Shown piece after piece: positions 53,471 through 64,000 of a DNA stretch of 64,000 bases. The notes beneath the pieces are model-generated. The model made no database searches. It was given only the letters and a program-made list of their open reading frames with translations, and was not told the origin of the DNA. Each line of letters opens with the position of its first letter. The stretch's first letter is position 1. Made by a program: the position numbers and the translations under genes. The stretch comes from Rutpela maculata (taxonomy: Eukaryota; Arthropoda; Insecta; Coleoptera; Cerambycidae): contig OW386286.2 of assembly GCA_936432065.2 (NCBI GenBank), positions 78,458,452-78,522,451 on the forward strand. Direction: 5' to 3'.

Positions 53471-55269
53471 TTATGAACGTTCGGGCGCCACCCAACAAGC
53501 AAAATCTAAACTCTGTACAAATATTCTGTTTTATTGCAATTTTATAATGTAATAAAATAGCAGTAAAACAAAATTCTTGCAGAAGTGACAATTATAAAAC
53601 GATTTTGTTTATTGGGCATTTTTATACTTCCAGACACCGAAGCTATTGACTCTACATAAATTAGGAAAAAGCGAAATTCATCCTCAATTTATGTAAAAAG
53701 TTGCATAGAACCCATTCTTCTTAAAATTTGATTCCCTTTCAGCTCCAATGGTGTTGTTTTCTTTTTAGTTACCACCCCCTGAAAAGGGACAAGCCGCCGT
53801 ATAACATAAAAACTTTTCTTTGATGCATTTACCATTATGTTGCCAAAAATGAATGAAATCCCTTTCATATAACATTATTCCGAAGTTAAAACCTCTAGTT
53901 ACTGTACTAACAGTCAATCTCTCATTTTATTTGTCTCATAAATAATTTTTATACGATTTTTTCCTTTATGATATAGGGGACTTACCACAATGACACAACT
54001 GTTCAGCGCGAAGCTTAAATTTAAATTTCTTTATAGAACCAATGAAATTACAGTCTCGATTTCTACAATAGTCTCTTTGGATCTTAATGGCAATATAGAA
54101 ACTAAATAAGATATATAGAATTTGGGAAGATGTTGCACAAAAGAAAGCATAGCCCTTCTGGACCTGAGGTGTCATTATTAGTCCAAGAGGTGGAAATACA
54201 TTATATTGTGGTGAACATTTATTGTCAACATAATGACACAATTCGGGTTACATTCTGTATTTTTTCAATGAAAGTTAAACCTTGAAGAAAAACATGTATA
54301 GTAGCCGTGTTTGAATAATTTTTATGTTTCAGGGATTAATTAATACATATGCCTTAATTTTTCATCGGATTTTATTTCATTATTAAAAACTATTACTCAG
54401 CAAGAGCTAAGCTTGAACAACATAAAAGTATTAGGACGTAAAATATATTAAAAATGTGCTGATTATAGATTCTTATTTAATATTCCATTTTATATGAATC
54501 ATCTGACTGAAGTTCTGGTAATAATTAAAAAAAAAGGCAAAATTATTATCATGAATTTATAAAGCTAATTCAAATTACTAATGCTCGTGAACAGATTAGT
54601 TACTTTAAATAATAAATAGTACTACAAAAAATGTAGCACGTGGTACTATCGGTCTGTGAAAAGTCTTGAAGAGTAGGAGAGACCGGGTCACAGTACATAT
54701 AGGAGCGCAGTGGTTATCTTTGTTTTATAGCTCAATTTTTGTTTAGATATTGAATTTGTTTTTTATCTAATCCATCATATTTCTATTGTGCTATGGAGCA
54801 TTCCATGTCAATCGGCAAACTCTTACACCCAAATCTAAGAGAATCGGAAAAAAATGTTCCGGACTCTTAATTTTCATTGAAAATAGGAATTTTGAAAGCA
54901 ATGTGGCGATCTGAATAATTCAATATAGCGACATCAATAGGGCCAAAATCGGAACAATGACAAAAAATAAAAATAAACATTAATTACGAAGCTAATTTCT
55001 TCACGAAAAATCTGTTCACAGAATTTGCTTTTGCATAATATTTCCCGAATACTATATTTGGTTCAAGAAATTTAGTATGAAAAGTATCGCATTTGATGAA
55101 AAAAAAAATAACGCTAGAGGCTAGAAAGAAAGCTTATAAGTTATGAATATATGTGAAGAATTGCATAGAACTTTTCGTCTCAAAATTATCTTCTCCTTCA
55201 GTTCCAATAGTACTATTTTTTGTTGCTACTACTCATAAATAGTTCATGCCAACGCAATCGCAAAAAACC
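53471..55269. other. Repeat-derived and unassigned sequence
   Basis: The stretch GTTGCATAGAACCCATTC...TTTCAGCTCCAATGG at about 53700 recurs in diverged form at about 55172 (ATTGCATAGAACTTTTCG...TTCAGTTCCAATAG). A minus-strand open frame at 53966-54241 ends at a GTAAGT donor-like site (about 53985) but has no motif I know. Confidence 0.35.
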
Positions 55270-56196
55270 ATCCCCTTTCCCATTTTTCGTTGTCAGGCAT
55301 GCGAGAACTTGTTGAATCGTTTTTCTTTTTGAGGAAACTCAATATGTTTTGGAAAATTTCGCAAACAGATATCCTAACGGGTTGAAACCACCACCTCCCT
55401 CAAAACCGAAACATCCAGGCGTGCTGAAAATTGTTTTCTACACGTTTCACAGGGCGGGAAATACGATGCTGATATTATTTAGCCACTCACCTCTAACCAG
55501 CTACCTCATCTCTCGTTATCAGGCATGCCAGAACTTGTTGGATCGAGGTTTTGAGGAAACTCAATATGACCTGTAAAATTTAACAACCAGACTTCCCAAC
55601 GACCCCCTCCTGAAGTGTCCTTCAAATAGAAGGTTTTAAAGAAAGTATCCCCCATTTTCAAGGCTGGAGAACACGATCGTAGCACCACTTTCTCTTTTAG
55701 TTCTCAAAACCTACCCTTCTTGCATGTCCAAAACCATCGGTTTTTCATATAGTGATATCACAAGAGCTCATTGGATCATGTTTTCTAGAAAGAGAATTTT
55801 TTTATTGCAACTTAAGAGGAGCTTGATAGGAGGGTTATGCGCATGTATATACAGCGTGATCTACCATGATATGCGGAAAATAAAATGGTGTACTAGTCTT
55901 CAATGTGGGAAAGCCCCTGCAAAATTTTGAGGTAATTTAGTATATTAAATTGTTAGTAAAGTTGCGAAGATACACTACTGATGTTGAGTAGGTCTGGAAA
56001 AGGTCGACGAACTTATTCGTGAAAGAACGTATTGGAGTTGTTTACATTTCCTTAATTGGCATAAAAATTGAAGCTGGCCAGCGCGATCAAAGTGCCGCGT
56101 TTTTTTCTTTCGGTCGAACAATCAGGACAGCGGCGTGTTATTGAAATATCTCGTGTATCTAGTACTGCAGGGAAATTATATTAAAAAAATGAGGAA

Positions 56197-57086
56197 ACCT
56201 GGATAAAAGTAGTAAAAATCTGAATTTTTGCAAAGACCAGATGTCCCAAACCCAAATCCACAAAATCCACACATGGCTACCCAAGATATTGAAGGTCAAA
56301 GTTTTTTGCAAATATTTCGCGTCCTATGCATCGGATGCCCATGAGGTCTGTGAAAGTTGTAGAGAATTAAATTATCTACAAGTTGTCTTTTTAATTTTTT
56401 TTCCAAACCGCCCCTTTTTCGAGATATTCAAGGTCAAAATTTCAAAAACATGTTTTTTCGCGAATATCTCGCGCCAAAAAAATCGGGCAGCAATAAAGTT
56501 AACACAAAAGTTGTAGAGAAGAATGTTAATCTACAAGAATGATATTTTGCATTTTTTCTCAAAACTTCGCCCTTTTCGAGATATTCAAGGTCGAAGTTTT
56601 AAAAAAAAGTGGTTTTTCGCAAATATCTCGCTCCTTATGCATTAGACCGCAACGAAGTCAAAAAACTGTTTTTTTAAATTTCGACCTTAAATATCTCGAA
56701 AATGGCGAGATTTTGGGAAAAAATGAAAAATACCAACCTTGTAGATAACTTATGTGTTAACTTTATTGCTGCCCGATTTTTTTGGCGCGAAATATTCGCG
56801 AGAACTCATGTTATTGAAGCATTGACCTTGAATATCTCAAAAAAGGGAGGGCGTTTTGGTAAAAAATAAAAGAGACAACTTGTAGACAATTTAAATCTCT
56901 ACAACTTTCACAGTGACCTCATGGGCATCCGATGAATAGGACGGGAGATATTTGCAGAAAACTTTGACCTTCAATATTTTAGGTAGCCATGTTGGGATTT
57001 TTGGAATTTTTGTGGATTTGGATTTGGGACACCAAGAATGTCTCTGCAAAAATTCAGGTTTTTCTACTAATTTTGTTCAGGTCAAA
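56197..57086. mobile_element. Foldback element of about 0.9 kb rich in ATATCTCG motifs
   Basis: Left arm about 56197-56640 and right arm about 56680-57086 are inverse: AATTTTTGCAAAGAC/GTCTCTGCAAAAATT, GGATGCCCATGAGGTC/GACCTCATGGGCATCC, AAGTTGTAGAGA/TCTACAACTT. Each arm holds two or three repeats of a GAGATATTCAAGGTC...CGAATATCTCG unit. Outside it, a phrase near 55850-55890 (GTGATCTACC) is inverted near 57380-57420, suggesting another shell. Non-coding. Confidence 0.65.
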
Positions 57087-57730
57087 TGCTAATTTCCGTG
57101 GGCTATAGGTATTTGTTTCAGAGTTCACCAGCATAATGTCAATGTCTTTTCGATTTATTTCGCTATTTTTGTAGTGTGATTTGATTAAAACTTATATCAC
57201 TTATATCCTCTCCAACTTTACTGTCAATAGTGTCATTCCCAAGTCTGATAAAGTTATACCGCGTTACGTCAGATTAGTTAAAGTCATTGGCGGCGCACTT
57301 ATACAAAAAAATAAGGTCATTTTTTTGGTCATTTTTTTTAATTTTTCATTTTTTTGACTCCTTTCGGTGGGGACAACCTACTGATAAATTTTCCACATGT
57401 CGGGGTAGATCACGTTGTATAGTGGTGTATGTGCATAGTCGACTTTTTTTATTATATATTTATTTTCACATTATGTACATGATTTTTGTTCTTATGCTAG
57501 GCATGCGTCATATATGATTATTATTAAATATTAATTTATTCTTCGGCGTTTACAAATTAGATCACATTGTTCTGGCCAATAAGAATGAACATTACATTCT
57601 TCAATGAGAATTGCTTTCATCTGGGTACATTCATCATCATCGACACTATCGTCCGTCTCATCGTAACTAACATTAACATTCTGTATTAAAATTTCCGGGA
57701 TCAGCTTTTAAATATCATCAATAGTACCAT
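57087..57730 (-). other. Spacer with a possible decayed coding tail
   Basis: The minus strand at about 57545-57680 is open and reads an acidic stretch (YDETDDSVDDDECTQMK) ending in a basic CKRRR. It could be the C-terminus of a transposon protein but I do not recognise it. The rest is AT-rich without features. Confidence 0.25.
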
Positions 57731-57762
57731 CTGAAAACCCAGATCTATATCTGGGTTTTCAG
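57731..57762. repeat. Perfect 14 bp hairpin
   Basis: CTGAAAACCCAGAT and ATCTGGGTTTTCAG flank the loop CTAT. Exact pairing, next to the left arm of the larger inverted structure. Confidence 0.85.
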
Positions 57763-58305
57763 CACGCTCGCTATTATCACAATCATTACCTATAGCCCAG
57801 ACGACAGAGAACATTTTATAGTGAAACCCACAAAAATTTTCAAGCTGATTAATTGTTTTTTAATAAGTTCGTAAAAGTGTATAGAATAATATCATGAAAA
57901 GTTTACATTCCGCTCGGATGCAGAACATAAAAAAAAACGAAAAAAAATTTTATCCATTTTTTCAAAATTTTGAAATTAAGTCAGGGTAGGAAAAAATAAA
58001 AAATACAGATGTGTTTCTGAACAAAAAATATTTTAATAAAATTTAACGCTAAAGCCACGGTATACTTGGAAAAAAATAACTTTGTCACTCTGCGCGGCCA
58101 GCGCACGGTTAAATGCATACTATGGAACCTCTAAAAATTCTTAGCTGTTCCATCGAGTAAAAGAAAGCTTTTTTCTCTTTCTGATTACACGTCTTAAACA
58201 TTTTTCTTAGTGAATAGGAGGAAAAATAGTGAGTACGGGGGGAAAATATAGAATTATCACTGCTTACACCTCCGATTAAAGAACTTATATCTAGATACAT
58301 AATGG

Positions 58306-58971
58306 CATGAATTTTATGATCCCGAAAGACTCCCATTCTAAGGCACTTCTTCCCATAAGTTGCTGATTGGCCCATCGGCGTATTCGCGGCCGCTCGTACA
58401 CGATCGGCTTCAGTTCGATTATCATAATCTCAATTTGACAGTTCGGCCATTAATGTCAATAAATGTTTTTCGTGTTCTCCGACCAAAAACTGGTGAAAAA
58501 GTAATTTTATTTTAAGTTGTGATTTGCTTAATACCTAAATAATATTCTCTATTCATATTTAGATAGTTTAGTGACAATATATTTTGTGCAAATAAATAGT
58601 GAAGTGCTGTGTCGTTTGCAGAAAGCAGTTTAGAAAAGAAGAAAATCGATCGTTCCATAGTCGTAACATGATGAAGTTCAGTTTACAGTTATAAAGTAAA
58701 TAGCAATTAAATTTTAATATCCTTTAAATACATATTTATCTTACTGTTTTATCTTACTGTAATATCGTATGCCTACATCACGTTATATAAAGAGCCGGTA
58801 ATGCAGGAATTGCAATAATTCATTTTAATGAAAATATTTACCATTCTACACATTTTCTACACACACAACGCCACTGCTGCCTATGGGATGTGATGTTCAT
58901 CTATCCATTTTAATGAACATATAATGTGACTATGTTAGGAGCAAACAAGGTATATAGTGAAAAGATAGCCT
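58306..58971. other. Centre of the compound inverted structure
   Basis: About 665 bp between the innermost paired blocks. Slightly more GC-rich at its left (CGCGGCCGCTCG near 58386). No transposase or RNA gene recognised. Confidence 0.4.
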
Positions 58972-59030
58972 GTTATGTATCTAGATATAAGTTCTTTAAT
59001 CGGAGGCTTACACAGACACCACACATAGCC

Positions 59031-59789
59031 GCTGAATTGCTCGCATGAATTTTTACGTGCCTTTACTGTATTGTTTATTACAAGTACACCTATCCACATT
59101 TCAGCTTTATCCAATAGATTTCTTATACATTTGTTAATGTATTGGAAAAGTTCCAGAATTTATATCCAAAACAATCAAAGACATTTTCATAGTTATAAGG
59201 ATGAGATCGTGAAAAGCGCAATTTCTTATCATGATCTGATGATATTTTCGAAAAAATGCAAACAAGTAAACGCTTTTGTGTTTGAACATTCGAAAAATAT
59301 ACATTTTGTCCGAAATATTGATATTTTGTTTTTCCAATGGGGTCAATTTCTCGACAAGTTACAGCCTCCAATATATATATTTATAAAAAAAAATCATCAA
59401 GCAAGGAAATTAAAATGATTTGAGATGTACTTTTTTTTAAGTCTCGTTACTACAATTTAATAAACCATAATAATCATGAAGTGTACATACTTTTCAACAG
59501 TTATCAATGAAGAAAGAATTTTTTTGAAGGGCTCTTATTTTTTTCTATATTGTTTATTGCGACGATTGAGTTCGGGCGTGATAATATATATAAGTATATT
59601 TTTCCCACCCATCCTTTGCTTGTATTGTTTAAAGCAAAAGAGCATCAGAAAGCTACAATCTCTGTCTTTTAAATGAACCAACACAATAGATTGAACAAAT
59701 TCTGATTTAGTGACATGTAATTCAGTGCGTCGGTGTCACAGTCATGCGTATTCAAGCGCATGCACGCATGGATCTCTCTCCGGGTTATA
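59031..59789. other. Unpaired segment in the right half of the compound structure
   Basis: This stretch has no counterpart in the left arm and may be an insertion. Open frames 59071-59418 (plus) and 59123-59371 (minus) overlap each other and have no motif. Confidence 0.3.
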
Positions 59790-60640
59790 ACGTTACACCT
59801 GACCATTTTTTCCGGGAAAACCATGGCTTTAACGATGCATTTTGTTAGGATATTTTTTGTTCATAAATACGTGATCTATCCATGTGTATTTTTACTTTTT
59901 TTTAGCTTGATTTAATTTCAAAATTTTGAAAAAATGGATGAAAAAATTTTTTTTCACTTTTTTTATGTTCTGCATCCGAGCGAAATGTAAACTTTCCAGG
60001 ATATTGTTCTATACGCTTTCGCGAACTCATTAAAAAAAAGTTTACTTAGTTTGCAAAATTTTGTGGGTAAATGCCTTCATCGACTTGACTACTATACAAT
60101 GCTTACAGAATGAACTACATTTTACACTTAACTTTATGCAGCTACACCTCGTATTCCACCCGCTCTTACAACCACAGTTATATTGTTTGATTACGAAAAA
60201 TTGGGAAAAGGGGTGGTTTTATGCATTTGGGGGTAGTTTGTTAGAGGTGGGAGGCTTCATAACATCAGCATCGTATTCCCCGCCCTGTAAAACATGTAGA
60301 AAACAATTTTCAGCACGATTGGATGTTTTTTGCATGTTTCGGTATTGAGGGAGGGGGTGGTTTCAACCCCCGGGGGTGTTTAGAGTGCCTGGTTACGAAA
60401 TTTTACAGACCATATTGAGTTTCCTCAAAAAAAAATCGATCCAACAAATCCTCGCATGCCTGAGAACAAAAAATAGGAAACAGAGGTGGCCCTTTTTGTT
60501 TAGGTGTAATTCTAGGGAGTAGAGACCGCGAGACTAACACCTTCGTATTGGCCGCCCTCAAAGACGGGGAGAAGCCATGTTTGGTCGCTACTCTTGCACT
60601 TTTTGGGTTTAACCTTTTTTTGCAACTTTGGTATGGACTA

Positions 60641-61126
60641 AAAGTGGTAAACTCCCGCATTACATTAAAGCATTTCTATACGCATTTAATACTAAATTAT
60701 AAAAGAAGCGAAATTTAATCCATATGACAATTTTCCTAAATTAAAATCTCTATTTACCGTACTATTATCATTTTAGGCGCCATATTGGAATTATCATCTT
60801 AAATTTCTTAAATTAAACAGCAAGTACATCTTGTAGCCAGCTTAAGATTTTTCATGACAGTACATTGAAATGTTACACTTAACCTTGCATTTTGTATAGG
60901 ACAAGGTTTATTTTTCGTTGTGTGGGGGGGATTTTCGATAAATCGATTTTCGGGGTAGGCCCCATTTGACCGCCATCTTGAAAAAAGGGATGCTAACAGC
61001 TTTGCCCTATATCTACGTAACGGTACATCTTACAAAAATTTATAGAATCGAATTCTCTACACTTTACTAGAGAAACTTTTTTTCGTAAATTGAATAATTA
61101 AAAAATTATAACCCTTAGAAGATAGA
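60641..61126. other. Left outer shell of the SWIM palindrome (diverged inverted repeat)
   Basis: About 60940-61095 is the diverged inverse of about 63500-63680 (ATCTTGAAAAAAG, GCCCTATATCT, GTACATCTTACAAA, AGAATCGAATT). It lies outside the near-perfect 61127-63406 palindrome, so the inverted organisation extends beyond the young arms. Confidence 0.55.
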
Positions 61127-61955
61127 AAGGGCATAGCCGGGTAAGCATGGTGTGACTGCCCCCAAGCGTCTGGCGCTTATATTTGTGCAGTAGGAAGCAA
61201 TCTTGGAAAGTAGCAATTTCACAAAATATTAGCCCGAAAAAGGGACCGGTTTGGGGTGAGTAAGGGAGGGTTGATTTTAGCAAAACTATTTTTTTTCTAA
61301 GAAACGGCGCATTCAATCGTTTTGTAAAAAATATATGTTAAAGACCTACTGAGAAAGTACTAAATAAAAAATCATGCTCAAATTCCGAAAACAGATACAG
61401 TAAAAAAAACATATATATTATTTTCAAATTTTTTTTAGGGTAACTTATCCCTGGGGTACCAGCCTGAATTTTTTTCTGTAGCATGTCTATGGACTCACTT
61501 ATGTTATATTTTTTTCCTAGTCTTGTCCGAAGATTACGCCATACTTAAAAAAAATGCCGAAGTGTGCAGTGCCGTATGCATATTTTGTGGGCAATTAACT
61601 CTTTGCAAGTAAAAAAGGCCAAACTGCAAAGTAAATATGGATATCTGAGTAGTGTATACATATTAGTGACTAGTGATTATGGAGATGGTGAACGTTGTAA
61701 GAGAAACCAACATAAAGCTGCAACGCTGACAGTTAATTAGGTGCTCAATAGAGTTGACTCTTGCGCCGCAAAAATCAGTTTATAGCCGTAATGTTAAATA
61801 TCATTAAGGGTAAAACCTAAAGTCAGCGGTACTATGGAGTACCTTGTCAAAGACTGTCATTATTCACATATTACCGTCGGCGGGGATAAGAGCTTGGTTG
61901 TTAACAATTTGCAGCACTAAATCGTAGCATTACTAACCTGAGAAGGATATAGGTG

Positions 61956-62504
61956 TTAATCTTCCTCACTGTCATCTGCAATCACTGTACTCAAGCTATC
62001 CTTCTGGAACAATAGGGAGAGAACTTCTGCCGGTTTACGTATGCTTGCTAGATATCATCCGTACGAAAGGTAATACACGACAGCAGCTACATGGGAACAA
62101 CATCCAACAGTTTGATACCCATTGGCACATTCACAGAAATGTCTTCTAACGCCGACACTGTGGGGAATATAGTCGAGGAAACATCGGTAAACCTTCGTTT
62201 TGATGTGACGTGAACAAACTTGTATTTTGAGTACATTGGACTGGTCCTTAGCGTACTGAAGATTAAGTGTTCCGTCTTCATTTATGACTTCGAGGTACGA
62301 AATCGTTTGTTTATATTGATACGATCCGGTAAAAAATAGTTTAAATCCGTCATTTCTGGGAAGTCCAGTACATCTTTGCTGGAAATATCTACAAAAGGCA
62401 GTTTTGCAATTTCTTTGAATGTGCCAGAGGGAATCGAACTGTTGGATGTTGTTCCCATGTAGCTGCTGTCGTGCATTATCTTTCGCAAGGACGATATCTA
62501 TCAA
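61956..62504 (-). pseudogene. SWIM zinc-finger protein C-terminus, left-arm copy
   Basis: On the minus strand the frame from 62504 reads SYLEVINEDGTLNLQ, then VCSRHIKTKVYRCFLDYIP and the SWIM-type finger CECANGYQTVGCCSHVAAVV (CxC, then CxH). A frame break near 62055 follows, and the tail (KPAEVLSLLFQ, acidic end) stops at TAA 61956-61958. SWIM fingers occur near the C-terminus of several transposase groups and bind DNA or protein. The N-terminal catalytic part is absent here. Confidence 0.65.
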
Positions 62505-62592
62505 GCATACCTAAACCGGCGGAAGTTCTTTCTCTATTGTTTCAGAAGGATAGCATGAGTGCAGTGATTGCAGATGACAGTGAGGAAGATTA
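62395..62592 (+). pseudogene. SWIM zinc-finger protein C-terminus, right-arm copy
   Basis: On the plus strand the same product appears: CNFFECARGNRTVGCCSHVA, then YLSQGRYLSSIPKPAEVLSL and an acidic end (DDSEED) before TAA 62590-62592. No frame break in this copy. It begins at the centre of the palindrome and runs outward, opposite to the left-arm copy, so both copies share the central region as their upstream side. Confidence 0.65.
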
Positions 62593-63406
62593 ACATCCAT
62601 ATCCATCACAGGTTAGTAATGCTACGATTTAGTGCTGCAAATTATTAACAACACATGACTGTTAAGACCAAACTCTTATCCCCGCCGACGGTAATATCGA
62701 TAGTACCGCTGACTTTAGTTTTTACCCTTAATGATATTTAACATTCCGGCCATAAACTGATTTTTGCGGCGCAAGAGAGTTCAACTCTATTGATCACCTA
62801 ATTAACTGTCAGCGTTGCAGCGTTATATTGGTTTCTCTTACAACGTTCACCATTTCACTAATCACTAGTATGTATACACTACGCAGATATCCATATTTAC
62901 TTTGCATTTTGGCCTTCTTTACGTGCAAGGGGTTAATTGTTGATAAAATATGCATACGACACTGCACACTTCGGCATTTTTTTTAAGTATGGCGTAATCT
63001 TCGCACAAGACTGGGAAAAAAACATAACATAAGTGAGTCCCCAGACATGCTACAGAAAAAAAATCAGGCTGGTACCCCAGGGATAAGTTACCCTAAAAAA
63101 AATTTGAAAATAATATATATGTTTTTTTTACTGTATCTGTTTTCGGAATTTGAGCATGATTTTTTATTTAGTACTTTCTCAGTAGGTCTTTAACATATAT
63201 TTTTTACAAAACGATTGAATGCGCCGTTTCTTAGAAAAAAAATAGTTTTGCTAAAATCAACCCTCCCTTACTCACCCCAAACCGGTCCCTTTTTCGGGCT
63301 AATATTTTGTGAAATTGCTACTTTCCAAGATTGTTTCCTACTGCACAAATATAAGTGCCAGACGCTTGGGGGCAGTCACACCATGCTTACCCGGCTATGC
63401 CCTTTG

Positions 63407-63705
63407 TCACAAAGTTTTCTTTTGAGAGCTAAAATTTTTTTTCTTCAATTTTAACAATAAAATACATCACGTTTTTTGTAGAGCATTTCATAACGAATAA
63501 TTTTCATTTATACTTTTTTAATTCTCTTAATTCTGAAGTTTTTCCAGAAAAGTTGTAGAAAATTCGATTCTAAAGAAAACACCTCTGTACAAATATTTTG
63601 TAAGATGTACTGCTACGGAGATATAGGGCGAAAACTTTTTTCAAGATACCGACCAAATGGGGTGGCCACCGACTTACATCTCCCCCCCCCCCCCCTACCT
63701 ACACA
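63407..63705. other. Right outer shell of the SWIM palindrome and C-run
   Basis: 63407-63480 is unpaired (CACAAAGTTTTC...). 63500-63680 is the diverged inverse of 60940-61095. A homopolymer of 14 C follows at 63682-63695. Confidence 0.5.
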
Positions 63706-63915
63706 ATGTATATTCAAAATGTAAAGTTGGCCTCAAAAAATTTAACGTTTCAATGGATAAATAAATTCGCTTGTTTTTTTTGTGATTGTTCTGATTCTAA
63801 CCGATGTCCAGTATGCTCCGCTCGTCGAGCACGGTGCTCATTTTTCCAAAAGAAAAAAATCTTAAGTCATACAGAAACATGTGGTAAAATTTCACCTGTT
63901 CGTTTTGAGAAATAA
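63706..63915 (+). CDS. Hypothetical Cys-rich ORF, 69 aa
   Basis: ATG 63706 to stop at 63913. The middle is Cys-rich (CFFCDCSDSNRCPVCSARRA), followed by a basic stretch and one more Cys. The spacing Cx2CxCx6Cx2C hints at a metal-binding fold, but no family was recognised and the gene may continue by splicing. Chance remains likely. Confidence 0.2.
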   Translation: MYIQNVKLASKNLTFQWINKFACFFCDCSDSNRCPVCSARRARCSFFQKKKILSHTETCGKISPVRFEK

Positions 63916-64000
63916 AAACTACGTCCTTTTAAACAAAAAAACGGCTGCTCCTTTCTCCCCTACCAACCAGCCAGAGCGTGAGCTTAAGCATGAGTAATTT
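63916..64000. other. Window end, nothing recognised
   Basis: Mixed sequence after the Cys-rich frame, no feature. Confidence 0.4.

Larger units (their letters stand above)
55270..60640. mobile_element. Large compound inverted-repeat structure
   Basis: Left-hand 55280-55510 is the inverse of about 60200-60480 (shared TCAGGCATGCGAG, TTTTGAGGAAACTCAATAT, CAGGGCGGGAAATACGATGC). The left block is itself tandemly repeated at a period of about 227 bp (55294 and 55521, perhaps a third near 55770). Further in, 57820-58085 pairs with about 59790-60070, and 58250-58305 with 58972-59030. The left half also carries a separate foldback (56197-57086). No transposase recognised. Confidence 0.55.
61127..63406. 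mobile_element. 2.28 kb near-perfect palindrome with SWIM-coding arms
   Basis: The left arm starts AGGGCATAGCCGGGTAAGC and the right arm ends with its exact inverse GCTTACCCGGCTATGCCCT. Pairing continues inward with few mismatches to about 62140 on the left and 62400 on the right, so arms are about 1.0 kb and the unpaired centre about 260 bp. Arm symmetry is nearly constant (paired positions sum to about 124533-124550). Each arm holds the 3' end of the same protein gene (SWIM finger), its 3' UTR and the outer terminus. Either a DNA transposon with very long TIRs or a head-to-head dimer of one transposon end. Confidence 0.85.

Noticed and set aside
53966..54241. Minus-strand frame ending at a GTAAGT donor, considered as another receptor exon
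   Set aside because: Translation does not resemble ionotropic receptors or any family I know, and no matching acceptor was found.
59071..59418. 115-codon open frame
   Set aside because: Overlaps equally long frames on the other strand, has no motif and lies in repeat-derived sequence.
1..64000. Search for a new defence-like or operon-like gene system
   Set aside because: No cluster of co-directional intact genes other than transposable-element ORFs is visible; what is present is explained by mobile elements and one host exon.

Overview
This window is eukaryotic, AT-rich and almost entirely made of transposable elements. The element types point to an arthropod, most likely an insect: a gypsy-type element with an errantivirus-like env gene, a CsRn1-type gypsy, a copia element, non-LTR elements with pentanucleotide tails, a Tc1 element, a Crypton-like recombinase, and a retro-copied U1 snRNA. 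I cannot name the order or species. I found no bacterial-style operon, no CRISPR array and no intact tRNA or rRNA gene.

The one piece of ordinary host coding sequence I can recognise is a single internal exon (50598-50773, minus strand) of a kainate-type ionotropic glutamate receptor, with an acceptor and a donor site in the right places. If it belongs to a live gene, much of the surrounding DNA is probably its introns.

Layout, left to right. 1-7.7 kb: Helentron/HINE-like repeats, a small piggyBac-like MITE and the 3' end of an RNase H-bearing non-LTR element fused to a U1 snRNA copy. 7.9-16.4 kb: one nearly complete 8.5 kb gypsy/errantivirus-like provirus with 365 bp LTRs, gag, pol and env; pol is broken in several places. 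16.6-21.6 kb: HINE-like copies, one of them inserted inside a CR1-like non-LTR element. 23.1-27.3 kb: a well-preserved two-ORF non-LTR element. 27.4-28.5 kb: a decayed Crypton-like tyrosine recombinase. 28.5-36 kb: several short tandem arrays, Harbinger and LINE remnants, a perfect 35 bp hairpin and two more HINE-like copies. 36.5-40 kb: a THAP-type gene remnant and a 1.2 kb Tc1 element. 41.15-50.37 kb: a three-level nest, with a CsRn1-type gypsy inside a deleted copia inside a long-inverted-repeat foldback element; both retroelement insertions keep readable 5 bp target duplications. 50.6 kb: the receptor exon. 50.9-64 kb: MITEs, diverged duplications and large foldback structures, ending in a 2.28 kb near-perfect palindrome whose two arms each encode a SWIM zinc-finger C-terminus.

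The elements do not act together as a pathway. What the window records is a history of insertion, template switching, deletion and inversion. The most informative items are the U1-LINE chimera, the three-level nest, the SWIM palindrome and the HINE-like family with its hairpin terminus. I saw no convincing new biological system beyond these.
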